NCBI RefSeq assembly: GCF_900111015.1
Contig: NZ_FOFS01000001.1
Coordinates: forward strand, 447,218-511,217
Source of the DNA: Solimonas aquatica
GTDB taxonomy: Bacteria; Pseudomonadota; Gammaproteobacteria; Nevskiales; Nevskiaceae
Length of the DNA: 64,000 bases
Direction of reading: 5' to 3'
Position 1 is the first letter of the stretch, and each line of letters starts with the position of its first letter. Position numbers and translations under genes: made by a program. Shown piece after piece: positions 56,122 to 64,000 of the stretch. The notes under the pieces were generated by a model. The model had not been told where the DNA came from and made no database searches. It saw only the letters and a program-made list of their open reading frames with translations.

Positions 56122-56559
56122 ATGACGCGCATCGATTTCTACATCCTGCCGGAAGGCGCCAACGGCGCCGCCGGCCCGGTGATGACGGCCTGCAAGCTTT
56201 GCGACAAGGCGGTGTCGGCCGGACACCGCGTCTACGTGCACCTGCCCGACGCGACGCTGGCCGAAGAGCTGGACGGCGCGCTGTGGAGCTTCCGCCAGGG
56301 CGGTTTCGTGGCGCACGAACGCTACGAGGGCAAGCCCCTGGAAGAACCGCTGCCGATGGTGCTGATCGGCACGCAGGAACCGCCGGACAGCCACCACGGC
56401 GTGATGCTCAACATGAGCCTCGAAGTGCCCGACTTCTTCAGCCGCTTCGAGCGCGTGCTGGAGATCGTGCCAGGTGACAACCACAGCCGCGGCAAGTCGC
56501 GCGAGCGCTACCGCTATTACCGCGACCGCGGCTACGAACTGAGCAGTCACAACCTGTGA
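56122..56559 (+). CDS. holC: DNA polymerase III subunit chi
   Basis: Clamp-loader accessory subunit that bridges the psi subunit and SSB. The 145 aa product begins MTRIDFYILPEGANGAAGPVMTACKLCDKAVSAGHRVYVHL and has ALWSFRQGGFVAHERY, PLPMVLIG, and DFFSRFERVLEIV followed by RERYRYYRDRGYEL. These are the family's conserved blocks. The position between pepA and valS supports the call. Its stop overlaps the GTG start of the next small lipoprotein gene. Confidence 0.95.
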   Translation: MTRIDFYILPEGANGAAGPVMTACKLCDKAVSAGHRVYVHLPDATLAEELDGALWSFRQGGFVAHERYEGKPLEEPLPMVLIGTQEPPDSHHGVMLNMSLEVPDFFSRFERVLEIVPGDNHSRGKSRERYRYYRDRGYELSSHNL

Positions 56560-56921
56560 AACACCACGCTCTCGCTTACGCGGCCCTGCCCCTGCTGGCG
56601 GCCTGCAGCCTATTCAATCCCAAGCCCGATGCGGCGCTGGTGAGCCAGGTACACGCGGCCCTGCCCCTGGGCATGACGCTGGAAAAGGCCGAGGAAACCC
56701 TGCACCAGATGAACTTCGATTGCGAACGCCGCCACGGGGCCTACACCGATGAAGCCGGCGGCAATCACGAAGACCAGCGCTTTGCGCTCTGCGTGCAGCG
56801 GCCCACCAAGCTGGTGAGCTTCGCCTGCGACAACCGCAATCAGGTGGTGCTGGTGCCCGATGCCAACCAGAACCTCGCCGTGGTCGCCGTCAGCCGTGGG
56901 CCCTACTGCGCCGGACAATGA
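56556..56921 (+). CDS. Small lipoprotein of unknown function
   Basis: A 121-residue exported protein with lipobox LLAAC (Cys17) and a mature part of about 104 residues. The latter contains ALPLGMTLEKAEETLHQMNFDCERRHG and two further cysteines (ALCVQRP; SFACDNRN) plus PYCAG near the end, so disulfides are possible. I do not recognise a family with certainty; the GMTLEKAEETL segment resembles small outer-membrane SmpA/BamE-like helices in outline only. The start is GTG at 56556, coupled to holC by a GTGA overlap. Confidence 0.75.
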   Translation: MKHHALAYAALPLLAACSLFNPKPDAALVSQVHAALPLGMTLEKAEETLHQMNFDCERRHGAYTDEAGGNHEDQRFALCVQRPTKLVSFACDNRNQVVLVPDANQNLAVVAVSRGPYCAGQ

Positions 56922-56940
56922 GCGGCCGCCGCCGCGCCAT

Positions 56941-56965
56941 CGTTCCCGCACCAGCGGGAATCCAG
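56941..56965. repeat. Degenerate REP-like palindrome upstream of valS
   Basis: CGTTCCCGC-ACCA-GCGGGAATCCAG: a TTCCCGC/GCGGGAA stem of the type found scattered between genes in many proteobacteria (the ATTCCCGC...GCGGGAAT repeats). Only one arm set is intact; a degraded second half may lie at about 57025-57055. Confidence 0.5.
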
Positions 56966-57101
56966 GTCCGGCCCGCGAGGCAAAGCCGCGCTTTCCAGTT
57001 CCGCATTGGCGGGCCTGAGCGCAGGGCCAGGTCCAGAGTCAAACCCGTCACGATGATTTTCGCCCGCAGCCTTCGCGGGCCTCAGAAGCGAAGCAAACAA
57101 C

Positions 57102-59909
57102 ATGGACAAGACTTTCGAGCCGCGCGAGGTCGAAGCGCGCTGGCGTGAATTCTGGGAAAGCCAGGGCTGCTATGCGCCCAGCGGCACGGGCGAGCCCTAC
57201 AGCATCATGATTCCGCCGCCCAATGTCACCGGCACCCTGCACATGGGTCATGCCTTCCAGCACACGGTGATGGACGCGCTGATCCGCCACGCGCGCATGT
57301 GCGGCCGCGACACGCTCTGGCAGCCGGGCACCGATCACGCCGGCATCGCCACGCAGATGGTGGTGGAGCGCAATCTCAAGCTGGCCGGCGGACCCAGCCG
57401 CCATGAACTGGGCCGCGAGAAGTTCATCGAGAAGGTCTGGGAGTGGAAGCAGTATTCCGCCGGCACCATCGGCGGCCAGATCCGTCGCATGGGCTCCTCC
57501 GTGGACTGGTCGCGCGAAGCCTTCACCATGGACCCCGGCTACTCCAAGGCCGTGATCGAGCACTTCGTGAAGCTGCACGAAGCGGGCCTGATCTATCGCG
57601 GCAAGCGTCTGGTGAACTGGGACCCGGTGCTGCTCACCGCGATCTCCGATCTGGAAGTGGTGAGCGAGGAGGAAAACGGCAAGCTCTGGCATTTCCGCTA
57701 TCCGCTCGCCGACGGCTCGGGGCATCTGGTGGTGGCCACCACGCGCCCGGAAACCATGCTCGGCGACACCGCCGTGGCCGTGCATCCTGAAGACGCCCGT
57801 TACCAGCACCTCATCGGCAAGACCGTGAAGCTGCCGCTGGTGAATCGCGAGATTCCCATCGTAGGCGACGATTACGTGGACAAGGACTTCGGCAGCGGCT
57901 GCGTGAAGATCACGCCGGCGCATGATTTCAACGACTATGCCCTGGGGCAGCGGCATGGTCTGCCGATGCTCAACATCTTCACGCCCACCGCGCATCTCAA
58001 CGAGGAGGTGCCGGCGGGCTATCGCGGCCTGGAGCGCTACGCCGCACGCAAGCAGATCGTCGCCGATCTGGAAGCCCTCGGCCTGGTCGAGAAGATCGAA
58101 GACCACAAGCTGAAGGTGCCGCGCGGTGATCGCAGCGGCGCGGTGGTGGAGCCTTATCTCACCGATCAGTGGTTCGTGGACCTCACGCGCGAGACGCGCC
58201 ACGACGGCCAGCCCGGCCCGGGCGGTCTGCTCGCCATCACCAAGCCGGCGATCGAGGCCGTGGCCTCCGGCCGCGTGCGCTTCGTGCCGGACAACTGGAA
58301 GACCACCTACTTCCAGTGGCTGAACAACATCCAGGACTGGTGCATCAGCCGCCAGCTCTGGTGGGGCCATCGCATTCCGGCCTGGTACGACGCGCAGGGC
58401 AAGATCTACGTCGCGCGCAGCGAAGCCGAGGTGCGCAGCAAGTATCAGCTGGACGCCAGCCTCACGCTCACGCAGGACACCGACGTCTTCGACACCTGGT
58501 TCTCCTCCGACATCTGGCCGATGGCCACGCAAGGCTGGCCGGAACCGACCGAAGCCCTGAAGAAGTACTACCCGTCCAGCGTGCTGGTCACGGGTTTCGA
58601 CATCATCTTCTTCTGGGTCGCGCGCATGGTGATGATGGGCCAGTACTTCATGAACGAGGTGCCGTTCCGCGAGGTCTACATCACCGGCCTGGTGCGCGAT
58701 CCCGAAGGCAACAAGATGTCCAAGTCCAAGGGCAATGTCCTGGACCCGCTGGACGTGGTGGACGGCATCAGCCTCGATGAACTCGTGAAGAAGCGCACCA
58801 CCGGCCTGATGAAGCCGGAGACCGCGCCCAAGATCGAGGCCAAGACCCGCAAGGATTATCCGAACGGCATCGAAGCCGTGGGCGTGGACGCGCTGCGCTT
58901 CACCTTCGCCGCGCTGGCCACGCAGGGCCGCGACATCCGCTTCGACGCCGGCCGCGCGGCGGGCTATCGCAACTTCTGCAACAAGATCTGGAACGCGGCG
59001 CGCTATGTGCTGATGAACGCTGAAGGCCAGGACTGCGCGCAGGACGGCGGCAGCGACTATGCGCTCTCCGAAGCCGACCGCTGGATCATCTCGCGCCTGC
59101 AGAAGCTGGAAGCCGAGGCCGCCGAGCACTTCGCCAGCTACCGCTTCGACCTGCTCGCACAGGCGCTCTACCAGTTCATCTGGAACGAGTACTGCGACTG
59201 GTATCTGGAACTCTCCAAGCCGGCCTTGCAGCAAGGCTCGGCCGCGCAGCAGCGCGGCACGCGCCGCACCCTGGTGCGCGTGCTGGAAACCTGGCTGCGC
59301 CTGCTGCATCCGCTGATGCCCTTCATCACCGAAGAGATCTGGCAGCGCGTTGCGCCGCTGGCCGGCGTGAGCGGCGCCACGCTGATGCAGCAGCGCTATC
59401 CGCAGGCTGTAGCAGAGAAGATCGACGAAGCCTCCGAAGCCGATATCGAATGGCTCAAGGCCTTCATTCTCGGCGTGCGCCAGATTCGCGGCGAGATGAA
59501 CATCGCGCCGGGCAAGATCCTGCCGCTGCTGCTGCAGAACGCCGGCGATGCCGACCGCGCGCGACTGACGCGCCTGCAGCAGGCCATCGAATTCCTGGCC
59601 CGCGTGGAAGCACCGCGCGTGCTGGCCGCCGATGAAGCGGCGCCGCAGTCGGCGACCGCGCTGCTGGGGGCGATGAAGCTGCTGGTGCCGATGGCGGGCC
59701 TGATCGACAAGGACGCCGAGCTGGCGCGTCTGGCCAAGCAGATCGCCAAGCTGGAAAGCGATCTGGGCAAGACCCAGACCCGCATCGAAAATCCCAACTT
59801 CGGCAAGGCCCCGGAAGCGGTTCAGCAGCAGGCGCGCGAGCTGCACGCCAAGCAGCTGGCCGATCTGGCCGCGCTACAGGACCAGATCGAGCGCATCCGC
59901 GCGCTCTGA
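57102..59909 (+). CDS. valS: Valyl-tRNA synthetase
   Basis: Charges tRNA-Val; class I synthetase. The 935 aa product has the HIGH-equivalent [15 protein letters not shown] near residues 37-51. The CP1 editing domain follows ([38 protein letters not shown]). Next come [17 protein letters not shown], the KMSKS loop [16 protein letters not shown] and the anticodon-binding domain. A C-terminal coiled coil completes it ([37 protein letters not shown]). The length is normal. The ATG at 57102 lies 180 bases after the small lipoprotein gene. Confidence 0.98.
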   Translation: MDKTFEPREVEARWREFWESQGCYAPSGTGEPYSIMIPPPNVTGTLHMGHAFQHTVMDALIRHARMCGRDTLWQPGTDHAGIATQMVVERNLKLAGGPSRHELGREKFIEKVWEWKQYSAGTIGGQIRRMGSSVDWSREAFTMDPGYSKAVIEHFVKLHEAGLIYRGKRLVNWDPVLLTAISDLEVVSEEENGKLWHFRYPLADGSGHLVVATTRPETMLGDTAVAVHPEDARYQHLIGKTVKLPLVNREIPIVGDDYVDKDFGSGCVKITPAHDFNDYALGQRHGLPMLNIFTPTAHLNEEVPAGYRGLERYAARKQIVADLEALGLVEKIEDHKLKVPRGDRSGAVVEPYLTDQWFVDLTRETRHDGQPGPGGLLAITKPAIEAVASGRVRFVPDNWKTTYFQWLNNIQDWCISRQLWWGHRIPAWYDAQGKIYVARSEAEVRSKYQLDASLTLTQDTDVFDTWFSSDIWPMATQGWPEPTEALKKYYPSSVLVTGFDIIFFWVARMVMMGQYFMNEVPFREVYITGLVRDPEGNKMSKSKGNVLDPLDVVDGISLDELVKKRTTGLMKPETAPKIEAKTRKDYPNGIEAVGVDALRFTFAALATQGRDIRFDAGRAAGYRNFCNKIWNAARYVLMNAEGQDCAQDGGSDYALSEADRWIISRLQKLEAEAAEHFASYRFDLLAQALYQFIWNEYCDWYLELSKPALQQGSAAQQRGTRRTLVRVLETWLRLLHPLMPFITEEIWQRVAPLAGVSGATLMQQRYPQAVAEKIDEASEADIEWLKAFILGVRQIRGEMNIAPGKILPLLLQNAGDADRARLTRLQQAIEFLARVEAPRVLAADEAAPQSATALLGAMKLLVPMAGLIDKDAELARLAKQIAKLESDLGKTQTRIENPNFGKAPEAVQQQARELHAKQLADLAALQDQIERIRAL

Positions 59910-59916
59910 CAGGGTG

Positions 59917-60012
59917 AGGCAAAAGTGCATCCCTGCACTTTTGCCTGTCGCTTCGAGAAGGCATGGCTTTTCTCCGCTCCCGACCATCAGGCGCTTGCAG
60001 CGCCTGATGGTC
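59917..60012. terminator. Cluster of stem-loops after valS
   Basis: Three hairpins in 96 bases. AGGCAAAAGTGCA (59917-59929), loop TCCC, TGCACTTTTGCCT (59934-59946). A weaker GAGAAG/CTTTTCTC at about 59955-59973. GACCATCAGGCGC (59982-59994), loop TTGCA, GCGCCTGATGGTC (60000-60012). The first and third have perfect 13-bp stems. The first should terminate valS; the whole separates convergent valS and recQ. Confidence 0.7.
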
Positions 60013-60091
60013 GTTGGCACCGTGCCGAATACTTCGTTTTCAGCACACTGCTCAGGCAGCGGCATCCGCCGCACGCCGGCACGGACTCGCC

Positions 60092-61966
60092 TCAGCCGGG
60101 CTGACTCTCCACGTATTCGCGGATGGTCCGCACAAAGCTCTGCCCGTACTGCTCCAGCTTGCGGCTGCCCACGCCGTTGATCTCGGCAAACGCCGTCAGG
60201 GTCTGCGGCTGGGTCTGCGCCATTTCGCGCAGGCTGGCATCGCTGAACACCATGTAGGGCGGCAGGTTCTGCTCATCGGCCAGTGATTTGCGCAGCGCGC
60301 GCAAGGTTTCGAACAGCGACAGATCGCCCGGCGCCAGCGCCGGAGCAGCGCTCCTGGTTTTGCGCTTTTCCTTGCGCTGGCGTTCCGGCGGCGGCGCAAG
60401 CTGCACGCGACGCTCGCCCTTGAGCACGGCGCGGGAGTCGTTGTTGAGCTTTAAGACCGGATAGCCGTCGGTGGTTTCATCGAGCAGGCCCTGGTGCAGA
60501 CAGGCGCGCAGCAGCACGCGCCACTGATCCTGGCTGCGTGACTTGCCGATGCCATAGGTGGACAGCTGCTGATGTCCGCGATCGATCAGCTTCTGGCCCT
60601 GCGAGCCGCGCAGGATGTCGATCACATGCGCCGCGCCATAGCGCTCGCCGCGCTGCGCCAGCCGCGCCACGCAGGACAGCAGCTGCTGCGCTTCCAGGGT
60701 CCAGTCCTCCAGCACGCGCGGTTCGGTGCAGTTGTCGCAGGCGCCGCAGTTGCCGGAAAAGCTCTCGCCGAAGTAACGCAGCTGCACCGCGCGCCGGCAT
60801 TCGCTGGACTCGGCATAGTCCAGCACCTGGCGCAGCTGCTGGCGTGCGACGCGCTGCTCCTGTTCCAGGGGCTCGCCGGTCTGCGGATGGATTTTCTGCG
60901 CGATGAAGTATTCGGCGGTGTGGATGTCCCCCAGTCCGAAGTACAGCACGCAGCGCGCCGGCTCACCGTCGCGGCCGGCGCGGCCGGCTTCCTGGTAATA
61001 GCCCTCGATGCTGCGCGGCAGATCGTAGTGCAGCACCCAGCGCACATCGGGCTTGTTGATGCCCATGCCGAAGGCCACGGTGGCGATCATCACTTGCACA
61101 TCGTCGCGGATGAAGCGCTCCTGGTGCGTGCGACGCGTCTCGGCATTGAGGCCGGCGTGATAAGCCAGCACGCTGATGCCGTCGGCCGCCAGGCGCGCGG
61201 CGAGTTCATCGACCCGCTTGCGCGACAGGCAATAGATGATGCCGGAGCCGCCCTCGCGCGCCTGCTTGAGCAGCTCGGCATAGGTCTGCGAAGTCTTGGG
61301 CCGCACCGCGTAGTACAGGTTCGGACGATTGAAGCTGGACAGATGCAGGGCCGGCTCGTGCAGCTGCAGCTGCGCGACGATGTCCTGGCGCACCCGCTGC
61401 GTCGCAGTGGCGGTGAAGGCGAATACCGGCACCTGCGGCAGATGCGCGCGCAGGCTGCCCAGCTGGCGATACTCGGGACGGAAGTCATGGCCCCACTCGG
61501 AAACGCAGTGCGCCTCGTCGATGGTCAGCGCGCCGATGCCCACGCTGCCCAGCAGACGCGGCAGCAGGCCGTCGAGAAACTCCGGCATCAGCAGCCGCTC
61601 GGGCGCCAGGTACAGCAGCTTGTATTCACCGCGCTGCAGGGCGGCAATGCGCGCGCCGGCCTCTTGGCCGCTGAGCGATGAATTGAGAAAGGTGGCGGCG
61701 ATGCCCATTTCCTGCAGCAGCCGCACCTGATCCTGCATCAGCGCGATCAGCGGTGAAACCACCAGCATCAGCCCGGGCCGCAGCAGCGCCGGCAGCTGGA
61801 AGCACAGCGACTTGCCGCCGCCGGTGGGCATGATCGCCAGCAGATCGCGACCGGCCAGCGCATCGCGCACCACCGCTTCCTGACCGGGACGGAAATGATC
61901 GAAGCCGAACCAGCGCTTCAGCTCGGCGTGCAGCGGGTCGGCGGCGTGATCGGGCAGCGCGCTCAT
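60092..61966 (-). CDS. recQ: ATP-dependent DNA helicase RecQ
   Basis: 3'-5' superfamily 2 helicase in RecF-pathway recombination and fork repair. The 624 aa product has FRPGQEAVVRDALAGRDLLAIMPTGGGKS (Q motif and Walker A), TIDEAHCVSEWGHDFRPEYRQLG (Walker B/aromatic loop), IATVAFGMGINKPDVRWVLHYDLPRSIEGYYQEAGRAGRDG, the RQC zinc ligands in CRRAVQLRYF ... CGACDNC, and a winged helix. A C-terminal HRDC domain completes it (LFETLRALRKSLADEQNLPPYMVFSDASLREMA). The length is typical. Its start overlaps the antiporter stop by 4 bases. Confidence 0.97.
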   Translation of the reverse strand: MSALPDHAADPLHAELKRWFGFDHFRPGQEAVVRDALAGRDLLAIMPTGGGKSLCFQLPALLRPGLMLVVSPLIALMQDQVRLLQEMGIAATFLNSSLSGQEAGARIAALQRGEYKLLYLAPERLLMPEFLDGLLPRLLGSVGIGALTIDEAHCVSEWGHDFRPEYRQLGSLRAHLPQVPVFAFTATATQRVRQDIVAQLQLHEPALHLSSFNRPNLYYAVRPKTSQTYAELLKQAREGGSGIIYCLSRKRVDELAARLAADGISVLAYHAGLNAETRRTHQERFIRDDVQVMIATVAFGMGINKPDVRWVLHYDLPRSIEGYYQEAGRAGRDGEPARCVLYFGLGDIHTAEYFIAQKIHPQTGEPLEQEQRVARQQLRQVLDYAESSECRRAVQLRYFGESFSGNCGACDNCTEPRVLEDWTLEAQQLLSCVARLAQRGERYGAAHVIDILRGSQGQKLIDRGHQQLSTYGIGKSRSQDQWRVLLRACLHQGLLDETTDGYPVLKLNNDSRAVLKGERRVQLAPPPERQRKEKRKTRSAAPALAPGDLSLFETLRALRKSLADEQNLPPYMVFSDASLREMAQTQPQTLTAFAEINGVGSRKLEQYGQSFVRTIREYVESQPG

Positions 61967-63606
61967 GCCAGTCCCAGCACCTCACGGCCCGAGCCCAGCA
62001 TCGCGCCGGCGATCTCCTGCTCCGACATCACCGTGAGACTGGCTCCGCACTGCTGCAGATGCAGCAGCTCGGCATCCGAGTGCGCACGCGCCACGATCAG
62101 CAGCCCGGCATTGGCCTGGCGCGCCTGCTTCACCACCTGCCCCGCCTCGAAAGCCTGGGGAATGGCCACGAACAGACAGCGCGCCTGCGCCAGATTGGCG
62201 GCGGCCAGCACCTGGGCTTGTGCGGCATTGCCCAGCAGCAGCTCCGCGCCATCTTCACGGGCCTGCGCGGCCGGCTTGTCGCGATCCTCGATCACCAGAT
62301 AAGGCCTGCCGCCGGCGCGCAGGCCGGCGGCGATGCGGCTGCCGACGCGGCCGTAACCCACCACCACCGCGTGCTGTGAAAGACGGGTGCCGGCGAGCAG
62401 CGCTTCGGGTGAAGGCGAGGCCAGCGGTCGGCGGCCGCGCCGCTCGGCGATGGCGAAGGCCAGCGGATTGAACAGAATCGAGGCGATGGCGCCGGCCAGA
62501 ATCAGATCCTGCGCCTGCGCCAGAAACAGTTCGAGTGAACGGCCCAGCGTGGCGAGGATGAAGGAGAACTCGCCGATCTGCGCCAGGCTCGCGGCGATGG
62601 TCAGCGCCGTGGTCTGCGCATAGCCGAAGGCGCGCACGATGTAGAAGGCGGCAATGGACTTGCCGATCAGAATGATCGCCAGGGTCGCGAGCAGCTGCAG
62701 CGGCGCGCGCAGCACGATGGCCGGATCGAACAGCATGCCCACCGAGACGAAGAACAAGACCGCAAAGGCTTCGCGCAGCGGCAGCGATTCCTCGGCGGCG
62801 CGATGCGCCAGCGGCGACTCGGCCAGAATCATTCCGGCGAAGAAGGCGCCGAGCGCGAAGGACACATCGAACAGGTAGGCCGCGCCCAGGGCCACGCCCA
62901 GCGCGCAGGCCAGCACCGAGAGATTGAACAGCTCGCGCGAGCCGGTGGCGGCCACCCAGTCGAGCAGACGCGGAATCACCCGCCGTCCCACCAGCATCAT
63001 CACCGCCACGAAGGCCGCGACCTTGCCCAGGGTCAGCGCCAGCGCGCCGGCGATACCGGCCCAGCGCAGCTCGCCGCCGCCCAGCGCGTCTGCGAGCACC
63101 GGAATCAGCACCAGGGCCAGCACCATCGCCAGGTCTTCGACGATCAGCCAGCCCACGGCGATGCGGCCACGCTCGCTGTCGAGCAGACGCCGGTCCTGCA
63201 GCGCGCGCAGCAGCACCACGGTGCTCGCCACCGACAAGGCCAGACCGAACACCAGACCGCCGCCCAGAGGCCAGCCCAGCAGCAGCGCCAGGCCGGCACC
63301 GAGCAGGGTCGCCACCGCGATCTGCACCAGCGCGCCGGGCAGCGCGATGCGCCGCACCGCGAGCAGCTCCTTGAGCGAAAAATGCAGACCCACGCCGAAC
63401 ATCAGCAGGATCACGCCCAGCTCGGCGAGTTCGGCGGCGAGGCTTTGATCGGCGACGAAGCCCGGTGTGTTGGGGCCGATCAGCACGCCGGCGAGCAGAT
63501 AACCCACCAGCGGCGGCAGGCGCAGGCGCTGCGCCAGCGCGCCGAAGATGAAGGCGAGCACCAGGCCGGCGACGATGGTCGCAATCAGGGGCGTCGGATG
63601 GTGCAT
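61963..63606 (-). CDS. KefB/YbaL-type cation:proton antiporter with TrkA-N domain
   Basis: A 547-residue CPA2-family transporter. The N-terminal membrane domain (about 1-385) has 12-13 helices and family motifs such as LPPLVGYLLAGVLIGPNTPGF, LFVIDVSFALGAFFAGMILAESP-like segments and AVLFFVSVGMLFDP. The C-terminal NAD-binding RCK/TrkA-N domain starts at HAVVVGYGRVGSRIAAGL and contains LVIEDRDKPAAQ and LLLGNAAQ. YbaL-like length and lack of an ancillary KefF gene make K+ or Na+/H+ exchange of the YbaL type likely. The ATG at 63606 is chosen; the longer frame runs into the region before parE. Coupled to recQ. Confidence 0.88.
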   Translation of the reverse strand: MHHPTPLIATIVAGLVLAFIFGALAQRLRLPPLVGYLLAGVLIGPNTPGFVADQSLAAELAELGVILLMFGVGLHFSLKELLAVRRIALPGALVQIAVATLLGAGLALLLGWPLGGGLVFGLALSVASTVVLLRALQDRRLLDSERGRIAVGWLIVEDLAMVLALVLIPVLADALGGGELRWAGIAGALALTLGKVAAFVAVMMLVGRRVIPRLLDWVAATGSRELFNLSVLACALGVALGAAYLFDVSFALGAFFAGMILAESPLAHRAAEESLPLREAFAVLFFVSVGMLFDPAIVLRAPLQLLATLAIILIGKSIAAFYIVRAFGYAQTTALTIAASLAQIGEFSFILATLGRSLELFLAQAQDLILAGAIASILFNPLAFAIAERRGRRPLASPSPEALLAGTRLSQHAVVVGYGRVGSRIAAGLRAGGRPYLVIEDRDKPAAQAREDGAELLLGNAAQAQVLAAANLAQARCLFVAIPQAFEAGQVVKQARQANAGLLIVARAHSDAELLHLQQCGASLTVMSEQEIAGAMLGSGREVLGLA

Positions 63607-63697
63607 ACGAGATATCCCGGGGGGAATGGACGCGAGCGACCCAGGATAATGCCTGAGCCGGCGCCTCGATGTGAGGCGCACGGCACTGTCATCGCAC

Positions 63698-64000
63698 TCA
63701 AACCTCGGCGCGATTGCCCTCGCGTTCCAGCCAGTCCTTGCGATCACCCGCGCGCTTCTTGGCGAGCAGCATGTCCACCACCGGATCGGCGGGAGACTCA
63801 TCGAGCGTGAGCTGCACCAGACGGCGCGTATCCGGCGTCATCGTCGTTTCGCGCAGCTGCAGCGGATTCATCTCGCCCAGACCCTTGAAGCGCGTGACCT
63901 GCGGCTTGGCGCGACTGCCCTCCGCCACGAGCCGGTCCAGCACACCGTTCTTCTCGGCCTCGTCGAGCGCGTAGAACACCTGCTTGCCGGCGTCGATGCG
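63698..64000 (-). CDS. parE: Topoisomerase IV subunit B, C-terminal end (5' truncated by window edge)
   Basis: The last 100 residues of a type II topoisomerase B subunit, open to the window edge. RIDAGKQVFYALDEAEK is followed by VTRFKGLGEMNPLQLRETTMTPDTRRLVQLTLDE (TOPRIM/tail motif shared by GyrB and ParE) and VVDMLLAKKRAGDRKDWLEREGN. The very short spacing to the C terminus and the WLEREGN ending match ParE, not GyrB, which carries a longer tail. The upstream part and partner parC are outside the window. Confidence 0.88.
   Translation of the reverse strand, partial: RIDAGKQVFYALDEAEKNGVLDRLVAEGSRAKPQVTRFKGLGEMNPLQLRETTMTPDTRRLVQLTLDESPADPVVDMLLAKKRAGDRKDWLEREGNRAEV

Noticed and set aside
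57048-59846. 932-codon open frame on the minus strand
   Set aside because: Antisense to valS; rejected for the same compositional reasons.

Overview
The window is a chromosomal segment of a high-GC Gammaproteobacterium. The gene order is housekeeping-rich and typical of that class: nlpD-pcm-surE; eno-ftsB-ispD-ispF; pyrG-kdsA; dnaE-accA-tilS; the lpx/bam/dxr/cdsA/uppS/frr/pyrH/tsf/rpsB block; map-glnD-dapD; pepA-holC-valS. A DedA gene between pcm and nlpD and a KdsA of the 'IAGP' type point towards the Xanthomonadales/Nevskiales side of the class; that placement is inference from gene order and protein character. No phage or plasmid module and no CRISPR array was seen. The only mobile-type DNA is a small MITE-like element and some tRNA-end duplications.

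Layout. 1-1478: 3' end of a glycine-rich repeat protein and a fatty acid desaturase gene preceded by an FNR-type palindrome. 1553-4399 (minus): surE-pcm-dedA-nlpD with 4-base overlaps; rpoS and truD are missing from their usual places. 4494-8747: Smr-domain gene, then (minus) eno-ftsB-ispD-ispF-tetR. 8934-12784: secreted M20 peptidase gene facing kdsA-pyrG. 12868-13140: MITE-like element whose end supplies the tilS stop codon. 13137-34304 (minus): a long envelope and translation block from rpsB down to tilS. It runs tsf, pyrH, frr, uppS, cdsA, dxr, rseP, bamA, ompH, lpxD, fabZ, lpxA, a secreted peroxiredoxin, lpxB, rnhB, dnaE, accA, tilS, with several internal hairpins. 34524-42077: map-glnD-dapD, two small envelope genes, dapE and an alpha/beta hydrolase gene. 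42129-44796: class I aldolase, tRNA-Ser, alcohol dehydrogenase behind a second FNR-type site, and tRNA-Thr.

44883-50384 is the accessory region and the most interesting part. It holds a DUF5666-repeat lipoprotein, a small outer-membrane beta-barrel with an acidic Ser/Gly insert, an anti-sigma factor, an ECF sigma factor and a secreted subtilisin-like (S8) protease. The sigma operon and the lipoprotein gene share an almost identical upstream element, GGAATAAA-N9/10-GAATCGTT. It has the form of an ECF promoter and is absent from the other intergenic regions I read. This suggests a self-contained envelope-signalling regulon.

50396-64000: rdgC, an RDD membrane protein, a lipoprotein, then pepA, a phosphoethanolamine-transferase-like gene, holC, a small lipoprotein and valS. 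Three stem-loops follow valS, then recQ, a KefB/YbaL-type antiporter and the 3' end of parE.

Functionally, most of the window makes the cell envelope: lipid A (lpxA, lpxB, lpxD, kdsA), fatty acids and phospholipids (accA, fabZ, cdsA, desaturase), isoprenoid carrier (dxr, ispD, ispF, uppS), diaminopimelate (dapD, dapE) and outer-membrane assembly (bamA, ompH). These are co-ordered with translation (rpsB, tsf, frr, map, valS, tilS) and DNA replication (dnaE, holC, rnhB).
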